Source of the DNA: Plantago major
Lineage: Eukaryota; Streptophyta; Magnoliopsida; Lamiales; Plantaginaceae
Direction of reading: 5' to 3'
Length of the DNA stretch: 64,000 nt
Assembly: GCA_026545765.1 (NCBI GenBank)
Contig: CM048839.1
Location: 60,385,677 to 60,449,676 of the forward strand
Shown here in pieces: positions 41,889 to 53,474 of this stretch; position 1 is the first letter of the stretch, and every line of letters begins with the position of its first letter. The translations under genes were made by a program, and so were the position numbers. The notes under the pieces are model-generated. The model saw nothing but the letters and a program-made list of their open reading frames with translations, ran no database searches and was not told the origin of the DNA.

Positions 41889-43192
41889 TGATGAGACAAT
41901 ATTCTAACGTCTCATTTGGTCCTTTTTAGCGTTCTTTGTGAGTCTTTGTCATTAGTTTTGTAGTCTTTTTAGTTCGTTTTTACGCTTTGGTGTTTTGTTT
42001 GCATTTTGCAGAAATCGATGTCTTTTGAGCTAAATGAGAACAAGCTGCTTAGCATGGCTTGCCGCGGTGAGGGATTCAGTCCGCCGCGGTGAGATTTTAT
42101 GAGCTTGGAACTGGAAATTGCAAGAAGGCTCACCGCGGTGAGGAAATCAGTCCGCCGCAGCGAGATTTAGTGAATGGTTATCTACTGCGATAAAAGAAGG
42201 CTCTCCGCAGCGAGATTTTGTGAATGAGCTCCTGTCTTGAAGATTGTAGCTCGCCGCGGCGAGGGGATTTTCCCGCCGCGGCGAAATTATGCGAGAGATA
42301 TATATTTTTCGATTAAGAAGGCTCGCCGCGGCGAGCTATTCCTTCCGCCGCGGCGAGAAGCGCAAGATCAGAGTTTTGTTTTCCTTATTAGATTAGATTT
42401 TTGATTCTTTCTTTCATACTTCTTTTAACCTAGTTTTGAGAAAAGCTCCTAGATTCGGACATTGACATTGAGACATCTTTGGGGCTTGGTTATTCATTGA
42501 TTTTACTCATCAGGATTATTGGTATTGATTTCTCTATTGCTTTATTCTTTACAATTCAATCTTTATTTTTATCGATTGAATTGTATGTTATTGCATGCGA
42601 GTTTCATATCTATGTTTCATATGATTATTACCATGAATCTCTGTATGTGATTATCTATTATGAGTAGCTAAACACCTTTGAATACAGTAGTATGTGAAGA
42701 TTATGCATATTCGTTCTAGGGTTTATCAAATCACTCATATAGATTAGTCTCGTATAAAATCTTCGTAAAAACCTTCAATTCGATAAGTCCGTATTAAATT
42801 CTCTAAATTGTTCATGGTTAAAGATCGTGAATTGACGACTCACGATTTCTCCAGTATAATATATATTCTAAGAACAATTGGTTGAATCGAATTGATTGAT
42901 TTACTGTACAACAACCGTGTGACAAATATGAGTGTTTTCCCTAGTTCGAATTAACCTAATTGGATCTTGCTACTGTATTCATCTTTCTCTCATTGTTGAT
43001 CGTAATCTTAGCTTTAATCAATCTAGTTAGATGTATACAAAACAATCAATCAAACTGTTACTGACAAGTATCTGTTTACTCTCACTGCTACGTAGCTTGA
43101 TTAATTCCCTAGAGATCAATCACAAGTTAGGCTTTAGTCTACAACTACAGCTTAATCTCTAATTGATTTTTAGAGTATAATTTGAGCTTATC
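41889..43192 (+). mobile_element. Solo Athila LTR, plus orientation, 1304 bp
   Basis: Starts TGATGAGACAATATTC at 41889 and ends GCTTATCA at 43192. It is flanked by ATTCC at 41884-41888 and 43193-43197. Its start matches the sense start of the Athila-2 LTR, but it lies in the opposite direction. At 42058-42358 it has nine copies of a GCCGCGGTGAG-like motif, three of them complete 14-bp palindromes (42129-42142, 42250-42263, 42322-42335). Confidence 0.92.
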
Positions 43193-44856
43193 AATTCCGC
43201 AGTCCACTCCAAGTTCTCTCCTTTCCGGAGGATTTTGAAGAATGGAAGATTCTTCTCCGCGTATCGCGAAATAAAACAACTTAAGGACATGAGACGTCCG
43301 ATAAGCTGTTGTACCTCATTGATGTTCTTCGGTTGTGGCAGGTCTAGGATAGCTTTTATATTCTCAGGATTAGCACTTATTCCCCTTTCTGTGACCATGT
43401 AGCCCAAGAATTTTCAGTCCTTTACTCCGAAGGTGCAGTTCTTCGGATTGAGTTTCATTCCGTACTTCCTAAGGATGGCAAAGAATTTGTTCAAGTGCTC
43501 TATATGTTGCTCCTCAGTTTTGCTTTTAACAAGCATGTCATCTACGTACACCTCCATGGTTTTGCCGATTTCCTCCTTGAACATCTGATTTACCAGCCGT
43601 TGGTAAGTAGCTCCTGCTTTTTTCTGTCCGAAGGGCATCACTTTAAAGCAATATACCCCTCCTGCAGCAAAGAAAGCTATTTTCTTAATATCCTCCTTGG
43701 CCATCCGAATCTGGTAAAAGCCTTGATACGCGTCCATAAAACTCAGTAACGCACATCTGGCCGTGGAATCAACCAACTGGTTAATCCGTGGCAAAGGGTA
43801 TGGATCCTTTGGGCAAAACTTATTCAACCTTGTGAAATCATTACACATCCGCCATTTACCCGGTGATTTCTCAACTAGGACCACGTTGCAGACCAAGTCG
43901 GAATAGCGGACCTCTTCAATGTGTTCGGCCTTCATGAGCCGGTCAACTTCTGCGGATATGATGGCATCCTTGATTGGACCAAAATCTTTTCTCTTCTGGC
44001 GGATATATTTAATCGAGGGGTCCATGTTCAGACGGTGAACGGCGACCCTCGGATCTATCCCCTTGAGGTCATCAGTACTCCAAGCAAAGACATCCCTGTT
44101 GTCTCGGAGACAAGCAATGAGCTTCATTTCCACTTCTGCATTCATTTCCGTTCCGATTCTAGTCTTCTTGTCCGGGCTCTCAACAACAAGTTCAACATCC
44201 TTGAGAGTCTCATGAGTCTCAATCCGGGCTGTTTTGGGAAACTTGTCCTTCTGACTCCCAATCCCAATGTTGGGATTCTCCTTTTTTGGTGGGAGAATAT
44301 TCTGCGGATCAGAAGTTGGAGAGACTGCTAGCACGGGAGTGGATTCTCTTCTGGTAGACATGATGTAACACTCCCAAGCTTCTCGGATGTTTCCTAACTC
44401 TTCTCCAATTTTGCAGGGAGTTGGAAACTTATTATGGTGGGTGGAAGGTATAGCTCGGAATTGATTGAGCCCCGGACAACCAAAGATGGCATTGTAGTCA
44501 AAAGTTTGATCCACCACTACAAAACGGACTAGCTGTGTCACTCTCGCGGGATGTGTCCCCAACGATACTTGAAGCATGACGCTTCCTAGAGGGCGGGCAG
44601 TTCCTCCTCCAAACCCTAATATGGAGGTATTGACTCTCTCATATCGAATTCTTCCCAGATTCATCTCATCTATTGTCCTTTTGGCGATGATGTTCGAGGA
44701 ACTCCCTGTATCTACCAGGATCTTGTTCACCCGATAAGGTGCTATGGTTAAAGAAACCACCAGTGGAACATTCGGATCATCTATGTCCTCACCTCCTTCT
44801 ATAGGAGGAGGAACCTCACTGTCATCAATGGATATAGTGTTGGTTCCACGGATCAC
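43193..44856 (-). pseudogene. pol: Tat protease and reverse transcriptase
   Basis: A 480-residue open frame (44856-43414) starts near TISIDDSEVPPP. Protease has the intact active site ILVDTGSSSNIIAK. RT shows GKWRMCNDFTRLNKFCPKD, PLPRINQLVDSTA, FMDAYQGFYQIRMA, MPFGQKKAGATYQRLVN and the YVDD box (VYVDDMLVKSK). A stop at about 43411-43413 is followed by [20 protein letters not shown] in the 43407-43193 frame. The solo Athila LTR then cuts it near WTAEL. Confidence 0.93.
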
Positions 44857-44957
44857 CGGAGTAGCGTAGGATCAATCATTTTTCCGCAGATTCTAAGTTG
44901 TTCGTTCTCTTGCATTCCTGCTATCGCCCCCAGTCGGTCCTCCTACTATGGTGTTGA

Positions 44958-45303
44958 TCACTCCACTGTATGGAAGATTCTCCATTTCAATATCATCATC
45001 ATACTTGTACTGGTGATGATCTGTGCGAGGTGGATGACTGGTTGGCGGAGGAGGCAAGGATAGCGGACATTGCTGCAGTTCTGCTGTTCTATCTTCTCTT
45101 CTCCATTCCGTCCTATCATGCTAGAAGGTTCGTCCGTATAGACGTGCTCCTTCAACTTTCCCTCTCTTATTAAGTGTTCAACCTCAGTTTTAAGTTGAAT
45201 GCAATCGTCCGTCTCATGGCCATGGCTCTTGTGAAACTTGTAATACCCTTTTGATTTCTTGTTCTTCCGGTTATTGTGAGATGGCTTTGGCCATTGAATA
45301 TCC
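44958..45303 (-). pseudogene. gag: Tat gag C-terminus with zinc-knuckle-like motif, cut by SIRE-A
   Basis: Reads NKKSKGYYKFHKSHGHETDDC, a YCxFHxxxGHxTxxC-type knuckle in which the first Cys is replaced by Tyr/Lys context, then LKTEVEHLIREGKLKEHVY. This is the characteristic gag end of Tat elements. The N-terminal gag lies beyond SIRE-A and is outside the window. The target site next to SIRE-A is AACTT (45304-45308). Confidence 0.8.
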
Positions 45304-45308
45304 AACTT

Positions 45309-46927
45309 TGTTGGTCCAGATAACGGAAAAGTAAAAGACTAGGGGGGGGGGGGGGGTGAATAGTCTTTTTCAAACTTTTGTCGATAAACACAATTTCTCA
45401 GATATCTGTGAAGATATCTGATACTTATTTTCAGAGAGCGGAAGACTTTTTGTGATAAGTGCACGTGCTCAGCAAGATATGTGTAAATACTTAGCAAAGT
45501 AAATAAAGCAAGTAATAAATAGCAGAAAGTAAATAACACAAGTCTTTATAGTGGTATCTGAAGGTGGCGTACTCCTTCAACTAATCCACTTCGGCCTTTC
45601 TCAGACCAAGAATCCACTAAGACAGATAATTGAGTTAACCTTACAAATATCTTCTCTTGATTCCTAAATACACTAGGTTCCCAACCAAGTGCTCCCCCTG
45701 AGTTATTCCCCGGCTTTCTCAGCCAAGTACTTCCTGTACTCAGAAACCTTTGACCTATTCCTTAGTTTCCCAAACTTACTTTCTATGCTCAGTAACCTTG
45801 GAGTTATTCCTTAGTTTCCCAAACTAAGTACTTCCTGTACTGCACGCCGTTTAAGGTGTTGGTTAAGGTAGTTTTTCAGGTGAGCTTCTTTAATAACTTA
45901 ATTCAGTTATGCAGATAGCTCTGTGAATCAAGTATACTTAATACACTTTTCAATGTATGGTATCTTGTTCTTTACTGACCCAAGTCTATGATAAGTGTTT
46001 AAGAGAATGAATCTCATATATGAAATCTTAATTTAACTCCTTCACATATAACAATGCTTGTTAAGGATCAGGACACTTAGAACTTTTGTGCTACTTAGAA
46101 TCAATAGCTTTGGTTGCAACAGAAAGCTTGAAGGTAAGTAGTATGCTTGAGAGTTTGAAAGATAGTGTTCAGTGTTCTTGTTGTGAGTTCTGTGTATTCA
46201 GTGTAAGTTCAAGGTGTATCTTTCAAGCATTCTAAGTGTTGATATTTATAGTTTAAAATCATGTCGTTTGAATAGTATCCGTTAGGCTTAATGAAATTCA
46301 AACTATTGATATCTGTAAATAGTACTGCAGAAGACGTTGTCTCTTTTCAGAGATTTCCTCTTTTGTTCAGATGTCTCTGTCTGTGCATTTATTGCATTGT
46401 ACTATTTTTTGTCCTGTAGTGCCAACGGAACTATGCACGCTTTCTGAAGCATTGCATGTCCCTTTCCAGAGACCTCCACATCTCCAGATACTTGTTACAA
46501 CATTGTTTCCCAGAAACATAGTTTTTATCCAAGGAATCTGAGTGTAGATATCTGTGGGCACTTTTCCTCGTTCAGAAACCTTGTGTTCTCAGATATCTTT
46601 TGCAATACTTGTTTATAGAAAAACACTTGTTTCTTCAAGATATCTGGACATAGGTATCTGATGACCTTAGTCTTCAACAATCTTGTGAAGTCTTCAAATC
46701 TTCAAGTATGTTGAGCTCTTCTGCCGGATGCCTTCTTCTTGGTCTTCTTCAGAGAAATAAAAAATTACATTCAGAGACCTAACATCCTATACAAGATTTG
46801 CTAGACTAACATACTTAGTGATTTTCCTCTTTTACAGTGTTCGAGTAAACCAAGAGTACTAACCACCTTTCTGAGCTAAGATAAGTCATTAGGTTGCTGA
46901 TCAAAATCTAAATAGATATTCCTAACA
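45309..46927 (-). repeat. SIRE-A 3' LTR, 1619 bp
   Basis: TGTTGGTCCAG at 45309, ATTCCTAACA ending 46927. It contains a 15-base G run (45342-45356) in the loop of the AAAAGACTA / TAGTCTTTT stem (45333-45369). A perfect 10-bp stem TCAGATATCT / AGATATCTGA lies at 45398-45421, and three tandem stem-bearing units at 45700-45841. Confidence 0.95.
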
Positions 46928-47293
46928 AATTTCCCCCTTTTTGATCAGTCAACGATGACTATCTAACCTATTACAAATCTAGCTGAGGAAACAATCCACC
47001 ATTTAATCAATTCGTAAGATCATTCAATTCTTTCAATTAAGTGCAGAAAGTAAACATCAACCAAATTCCAAGGTGTAATCTTTTCTGACAAGTTATCTTT
47101 TTATAAATTGATATCTAAGAGTAGGTTCATCAGATATGTTACAGAGAAAGTTCACAGATAACTTTAATAAAACACAATTTAGCGCAGTCAGCAAGATACA
47201 AAATACATAATAAATTAGGACAACAGGATAACCAAGCTCCAAATAAACATCCTAATAAACTAGTCTTCAAGTCTTCAAAAGAAGTTCCATGGA
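46928..47293 (-). other. SIRE-A polypurine tract and 3' untranslated region
   Basis: The purine tract adjoins the LTR. The rest is AT-rich without coding support. Confidence 0.75.
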
Positions 47294-50263
47294 TCAATCT
47301 GCAAATTTCCTATCACCAAACCTTTTGATATCATCAGAGTAGTCATAGAGAAGAGTTCTGACAATCATTTCTGTGTCTCTGGCAAATCCACAGACTTCCT
47401 TGTAGGTTTTGGTAGGATTCTTCTTGGCAAAGTGTTTGACCCACAGATACTTTCCCCACTTCCAGGCATACACAATTCTGAAATCTGATAGCTTGAAATA
47501 GTCATATATGATCCTCAGATATTTGATGTCACCCTTGTATTGTTCTTCAGTCATGTAAAATGACTCAAAGGGTTCCACGGTAAGTCTTGGCCTTGTGCCT
47601 GTTCCAGTGATGTTGGGAATTCTGTGCACATCATCTGGCTTTCCATAAGGACATTCATCAGAGAGGTCCTTCTTCATGGCTTCTATTCTCTTGATTACTT
47701 CAAAATCCAACCAGGCTTTGATGTGGTTATGGATTGGCTTGTCTTTTCTCCATGCCATGAGTTGGTTATGGATTGGTTCTGGAAATTTTGAATTTACCAG
47801 TAAGTGTTTAAGTTCCAGAATCCAGTAGCCATTCTTCTGATTAATGCACCTGTAGACAGAGGAGTTGTTGTCAGTCTTCACATACTCAATTCTGGCTTCT
47901 TCTGTCCTGAGTGGAAGTTGACTTTTTCTTCTTTCAGCTCTTAGTCTATTCCTCCTTTGCCTTGAATTTTCCCTTGGGGGATTGCTTGAAGAACCACTCT
48001 GGATTGACTTGGTATTTCCAGAGGGTGTTATAGCTGCCAAAAGCTTTGCATCTATGGGCTCAGATAGGCTATCAATCTTTCTTCTTTTTCTGTGAAGAGG
48101 AGCTTCATCTTCATCCTCATCTTCATCAGCATCTTCCAGATTTCTCTAGTTAGGTGATTTGCAGCCTTCTTCATTGCCCTGGGATTTGATTTCTTCTTCT
48201 TCTTCAGAAGATTCTTCAATCCCTATAACTTGTCTTCACCTTGGAGCCTTGGTACTCCTTGGAGGTCTTTGTGCCATGGCCCTTGTTACCATTGTTGTTT
48301 CTTCAGTTGGTTGCTGGGAAGTAGCTACTATTTGCAAAGCAGCTTGACTTGATGAGGGCTCATTTATTCTGAGTGGTGGCTGGGAAGTTTTCTTGTTCCT
48401 CTTCCTTTCTCGGCTGACTCTAGATTTCTTCTTTCCTTCCCCCTGACCTTGAGGTCCAAATCCTTCCCCCTTAGTCATTGTTGACTGACTAAGTACCACA
48501 AAGGATTCTGAGAGAGACTCAAAATTCCCTTGCAAGTAATTGTAGGCAGTAACCAACTTCTGAAGTTCAGCCTTGAGCTCCTAATTTTGTTTGATAAGTC
48601 CATTTTCCTTATCAGTGAGCTCTGCCAATGGGCCTTGTATGGCTTCTGCTTTTCCAGCAGCATAGCACGCCTCTTCAAAGGCTTTTGCAGCCAAATTTTG
48701 GTCATTATCCCTAACCATGTCTAGGTCTTTCTTAGCAATGACCAGACTGGTTGTTCTCTGAGTGATGAGCTCAGTGAATGTCTTCATTTCTTCAGGGACT
48801 AATGTAATGGCGGCTTTATCTTGAGAAGATAACTCCTTTTTCAATTTGGCCAGTACTTGAAATCTGCTCAAGTAATCATTGGAGTTGACATTTGGCTGCT
48901 TGTTGAAAATTTCAGGAGCAATCAGCTTCCTTTTCAAATGAGAAACCACCAAGTGCTCATTTTGGTGTTCTGCCAATTTCTTCTCTTCTTCATCATCTGA
49001 GTCATCAGTCCAGTGATCTTCATCCTCTTGGACATTTTCATCAATGTTTTCTAGTCCAGCAACCATCTCAGAGATGGGTTTCTTTCCTTTCAGAGAGGAG
49101 GATGGTACATCTTTTGGTGATGCAGCCTTAGCATTAGGCTTGTCTTCAGATACTTGCTCAGTATCTAGCTCCTTAGCAATGGAATTTCCAGCTTCCTGGA
49201 GCTCTTTAATCTCAGAGTAAGCTTGTATTTCCTTGATGGTTTGATCTTCAAGTTTATTTAGCTTGACTCTGGATTCAGCTATCTTTTCATCCAGTTGAAG
49301 ATTTAGCTGTTGTTCTTCTTCCAACAATTGTTTGAGTTGAGCAACTCTGGCTTGTGCATCCAATATTTTCTGAGTTGTTTCCTCAGAGTGTTCAACTACT
49401 TGTTCAGTAGTGTTCTATTGTTGGGAAGATGGATGGGTAGATTTCTGAGGAGATGGAGGAGGGGATTGTTGTGATGTCCTCTCAGTGTGCTTTTCAGCAA
49501 CTGGGGCATTAGTTCCTTGTGCAATCTCTCCTGTCCCTGGTGCAGGGGCATCATCATCATCCTTCTTATCATCCTCATCCTTGTGATGGTTAGAAGGAGA
49601 TTCTTCATAATCATTCTCATCAGTCTCCTCTTCTTCATCTTCAGAGACCAGATTGATCACTTCTGGAATAGTGACCATTTGCCCATTAACTTCCTCTTGT
49701 TCAGAGGGTATGTATTGTAGGGTTTGGGGCAAGATAGGCTTGAATGCCATCTGCATTCTGGTCTGACCATCTGCTTGGTTAAAGGCTTGAATCAACTTTC
49801 TGGCCACTTCCTTGACAAAGTCCTTATGCATCAATGTTCCAAAGGAATATTGTTCAGTGGGGAACATAGCATGGACATAGTTTTCCAAGTCAAGGGCTCG
49901 TGCTCTCCTTGTGTGGTGATCAGTCACCTTTATGATCTCAGATAGATCGGAGCATCGAATCTTTTGCCATCTCTTGAAGCATTTTAGGTGCTTTGGCAAA
50001 GTGTGTTCCTTGAAGAAAGGAAGCAGGTCCTTTTTCTCATCAACAGGGACCTTAGTGGCACTTGATTGAGCCTGAAAGAAAGTGTTCTGAATTAATTTCA
50101 AAACTATAGGAGATATCTGGGCTTTAGAGTAGAAAGGTATCTGAGTTATCTGTGTGACAGGCTCAGATGACTTGACTACTGAGGTTCTAGGTGCCTCAGA
50201 TATCTGGATATGAGGAGGAGACTGGGAAGTCTGATCCTCAGTGATCTTTCTTTCTGCTTGAAC

Positions 50264-50345
50264 CTGAGATTAGAAATATAACACTTAGGAAATTTTATCA
50301 AGAAAAATTCTATTTACAAAATCAGATATCTGAGAGGTCAATTAC
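50264..50345 (-). other. Intron in SIRE-A extra gene (d)
   Basis: Sense donor GTAATTGAC after ATAGTGGAG, acceptor TATTTCTAATCTCAG before GTTCAAGCAG. Length 82 bp, phase 0. It matches intron 2 of SIRE-C by position and exon sequence. Confidence 0.78.
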
Positions 50346-50498
50346 CTCCACTATTGGAGGCTCCGATACTTGTTGCTCAGAGACTTGTGCAGTCTCTGGA
50401 AATTTTTCTTGTGATGAAGGCTTTGATGCCTCATTAATTTCCATTTGTTGTGGGGATTGAGCGGGCAATTCTCTAGTAACTTCTACTTCTTTTTGAAC

Positions 50499-50577
50499 CT
50501 ATGAGTAGAAAGTGTTAAATATTTAGAAAAATGATCAGAGTATTATTATGAAGAATATAGATATCTGAGATATGTAC
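50499..50577 (-). other. Intron in SIRE-A extra gene (c)
   Basis: Sense donor GTACATATC after ATTGAGAAG, acceptor TTTCTACTCATAG before GTTCAAAAAG. Length 79 bp, phase 0. It contains an AGATATCT palindrome. Confidence 0.75.
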
Positions 50578-50688
50578 CTTCTCAATAGAAGGCTCAGATA
50601 CTTGTTCCTCAGAGACTTTGTGAGTCTCTGGTTGATTCTCTGACGAGTTAGGCTTCTCAGCCTCATCATTTTTCTTCTCAGTTGGTGC

Positions 50689-50773
50689 CTATTAGAAACA
50701 AACACTTAATAGTATTATTCAAGTGTATAAAGCACATATCTGAGATGTTATATCTTAAGGAACTATCTTCTAC
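50689..50773 (-). other. Intron in SIRE-A extra gene (b)
   Basis: Sense donor GTAGAAGATAG after GTCTCACAG, acceptor TGTTTCTAATAG before GCACCAACTG. Length 85 bp, phase 0. Confidence 0.75.
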
Positions 50774-50881
50774 CTGTGAGACAGGCTTTTGTTCCTTAAG
50801 TGGTGAGGCTATGGAAGCCTCCTTCTCAGATTTTGAGGCAAGCTTTGCAGCCTCCTCTTGATGTTGTGTTTCTAAATCAGC

Positions 50882-50962
50882 CTATAACAAAGAAATGTTA
50901 TTAAATAACAAGATTAACAAACACGAAAATATCACAAGTAAAGAGTTAAACCATTCAGCTAC
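50882..50962 (-). other. Intron in SIRE-A extra gene (a)
   Basis: Sense donor GTAGCTG after ACTGCTCAG, acceptor CTTTGTTATAG before GCTGATTTAG. Length 81 bp, T-rich, phase 0. Confidence 0.75.
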
Positions 50963-51739
50963 CTGAGCAGTGTCAGGCTGATTGGTCTCTGAAACTTGTG
51001 ACCCTTCTATGCGTTGGTCTTGTTGATCCATTTCAGCTTCTTTGTTTGAAGTTTCAGGTACTTGAGACCTTTCCTGAGTGTGCAACTCAGTTGCCTTCCC
51101 TGGTTGATCATTCTGAGCAGATGCCTCAGTTTGATCCCTCTTATTGAGTTGGGGAACCTGTTCTTTTACAGGATTTTCTTCAGCAAGGAAAGATGCTGGT
51201 ATCTCATGTTGTAACTCAAGTATCATTTTAACAGCATCCACTATTGGTTGTTCTGGTTGGTGTGGTGATTCTGATCTAGATGAAGAAGGTGATGATGTAT
51301 GGGGCCTATCCAGATCTGCTTGAGACAGACTTTTAAGTGTTGAGGCAATGGCAGTATCCTCCAACACTAAGTTGCCACTCATCAGAGCATCTTCAATATG
51401 CTTGAGTGTTACTTGCTCTGATGGTGTGTTTTGTCCAGTGACTTTGGACATAGTTGCTTCTTCAGAAACCTTTGAAACAGGTGCTTTTTCGGCAACCTGT
51501 GGTGTAGGTTCTTCGTCACATACCTCTACACTTGTTACTTTTTCAGCAACCTTAGCCCTCTTTGATTTCTGTAGGACTTGAGAGATAACTAACTCACCAT
51601 CATCATCGTCAGAGCTCTCATCAGCATTAGGAACTGATTGGTCCATAATCCCTGCGGTTTCTGCAGATGGGGCTTGGTACCTGCCACTACTCTCATTTTT
51701 ACCAATTAGTTCATCAGCAAGGCTCTCCTTGGCAACATT

Positions 51740-53158
51740 TGTTGGTCCAGATAATGGCAAAGTAAAAGACTAGAGTGGGGGGTGAATAGTCTTTTAAAAC
51801 TTTTGTCGATAAACACAGTTTCTCAGAAACCTGGAGGTTTCTGATACTTAAATTTAGAGCGCGGAAGACTTTAATATAGGTAAGTGCAGAACAATAAGTA
51901 AGTGTGTGTGTGCTTTGCTGAAATGTAAATACAGAAAGGTAAATAACACAGCAAGTATAGTGGTATCTGGAGGTGGCGTAATCCTCCAACTAATCCACTT
52001 CGGTCTTTCTGAGACCTAGAATTCACTAGAACAGATAATTGAGTTCACCCTACAATAATCCTATTCTAAGATTCCTAAACAAATGGTTCCCAACCAAATG
52101 CTCCCCTTGAGTTATTCCCCAGCTCCTAGAGCTAAGTACTTCCTCTACTCAGATAACCTTGGAGTTATTCTCTGATTTCCAAAATCAAGTACTTCCTCTA
52201 CTCCACGCCTTGATGGTGTTGGTTATAAGGTTTGTCGGAGAGGCTTCTCGTATAACTTTTCAGTTATGTTTTCAGAAAGCCAAATAGAACAAGACTACTT
52301 AATACACTTGTTCAGTGGATGACAGTCTGCTCTTTACTGACCCAAGTAATTGGTGTCCATTCTGGAGAATGAGCTTCAGAAAGGGTATCTGATAGTTCAA
52401 CTCTTTCACGAATAACAATCTCTTGTTAAGGTTCAGGACAACTTAGAACTACTAGTGATTCTTGAAGCAACAGAAAGCTTTCAGAAAGGGTAGTAGAGTG
52501 CTTGAGAGAATACTTTGCTTGATGGTAAGTTTGCAAGATAGAGCGTTCTAAGGTATGTTCTTCTAAGTGTGTGATATATATAGATAAATTTGAGAGGCGT
52601 TTGAATTGTATCCGTTGTGCTCTCTATGAAATTATATCCGTTTATATCTTGAACTATGTACTTAGAAGTCACTATCTCTTGTTTCAGAGAGGACTTGCTT
52701 TTTGCAGCATTTCTGCCGATGCATTTAATGCATAGTACTGTTCATTGTCCTTTAGTCTCAACGGATACATGAGCCTTTCTGATGGCTTGCATGCTCCATA
52801 CTCATGATGACCTATGTCCAGAATCATATTTCCAAAGTAAGTTAATGTACTTAAGAAAGGATTAAGGACATAGTCTTTCTGAGTTAGACTAAACCTTTGT
52901 GTCTTCATAAACCTTGTGCAATCTTTAGTCTTCTAATCTTCAGAAAGGCTCCATTGCTAGGATTGATCTTCATGGTCTTCTTGAAATACAAAATTACACT
53001 CAGAGACCTATAATCCTAATACAAGATTTACTAGACTAATCATACTCAGCGATTTCCTCATTTACAATGTTCAAGTGAACCAAGAGCACTTAATCACCTT
53101 TCTGGCTAAGATAAGAACATGTGATGAGTGATCAAAATACTAACAGATATTCCTAACA
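51740..53158 (-). repeat. SIRE-B 3' LTR, 1419 bp
   Basis: TGTTGGTCCAG at 51740, ATTCCTAACA ending 53158. It contains the stem TCAGAAACC / GGTTTCTGA (51823-51844) and the AAAAGACTA stem with a short interrupted G tract (about 51763-51796). It has the tandem units near 52111-52206. It aligns over its length with the SIRE-C LTRs. Confidence 0.95.
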
Positions 53159-53474
53159 AATTTCCCCCTTTTTGATCAGTCATCCATGACTACTTTCAAG
53201 TCCTATTACAAAGTTGTAATCCTGGAAGAGAAAACAATCCTCCACATAATCATTTCAAATGATATTCAATTTTAGTTGAATTAAGTGCAGAAAGTAAACA
53301 TCAACCAAATCACAAGAAGTGATCTTTGCTGATAAGTTGTCATCTATTAAAATGTATCTGAGAGTATGATCTTTAGATAGGTACAGTTTACAGAGTAAGA
53401 TGCAACTTTTACAGATAGAGAATTTCAGAAACAATCAGCAAGATTACAAAAAGTAATAAAACATACTAAGTAAA
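53159..53474 (-). other. SIRE-B polypurine tract and 3' untranslated region
   Basis: Sense GATCAAAAAGGGGGAAATTT precedes the LTR. The remainder corresponds to 26520-26820 of SIRE-C and is non-coding. Confidence 0.75.

Larger units (their letters stand above)
47294..51739 (-). pseudogene. SIRE-A extra gene after pol, well-preserved frame with introns
   Basis: The first visible exon (51739-50963) is Ser/Glu-rich and is cut by SIRE-B. Small exons follow at 50881-50774 (36 codons), 50688-50578 (37), 50498-50346 (51) and 50263-50150 (38). From 50263 to 47294 one frame is kept, broken only by TAG 49415-49417, TAG 48581-48583, TGA 48236-48238 and TAG 48146-48148. It encodes KHLKCFKRWQKIRCSDLSEI and LENYVHAMFPTEQYSFGTL, acidic runs, a coiled coil (LKQLLEEEQQLNLQLDEKI), basic RKRNKKTSQ, and the C-terminal domain (GYWILELKHLLVNSKFPEP to RTLLYDYSDDIKRF). 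Low rates of disruption suggest it encoded a real protein of more than 1,000 residues. Confidence 0.85.

Noticed and set aside
42479..42667. 62-codon hydrophobic ORF in the solo Athila LTR
   Set aside because: Located in an AT-rich LTR segment with no homologous frame in the Athila-2 LTR; hydrophobicity follows from T-rich codons.
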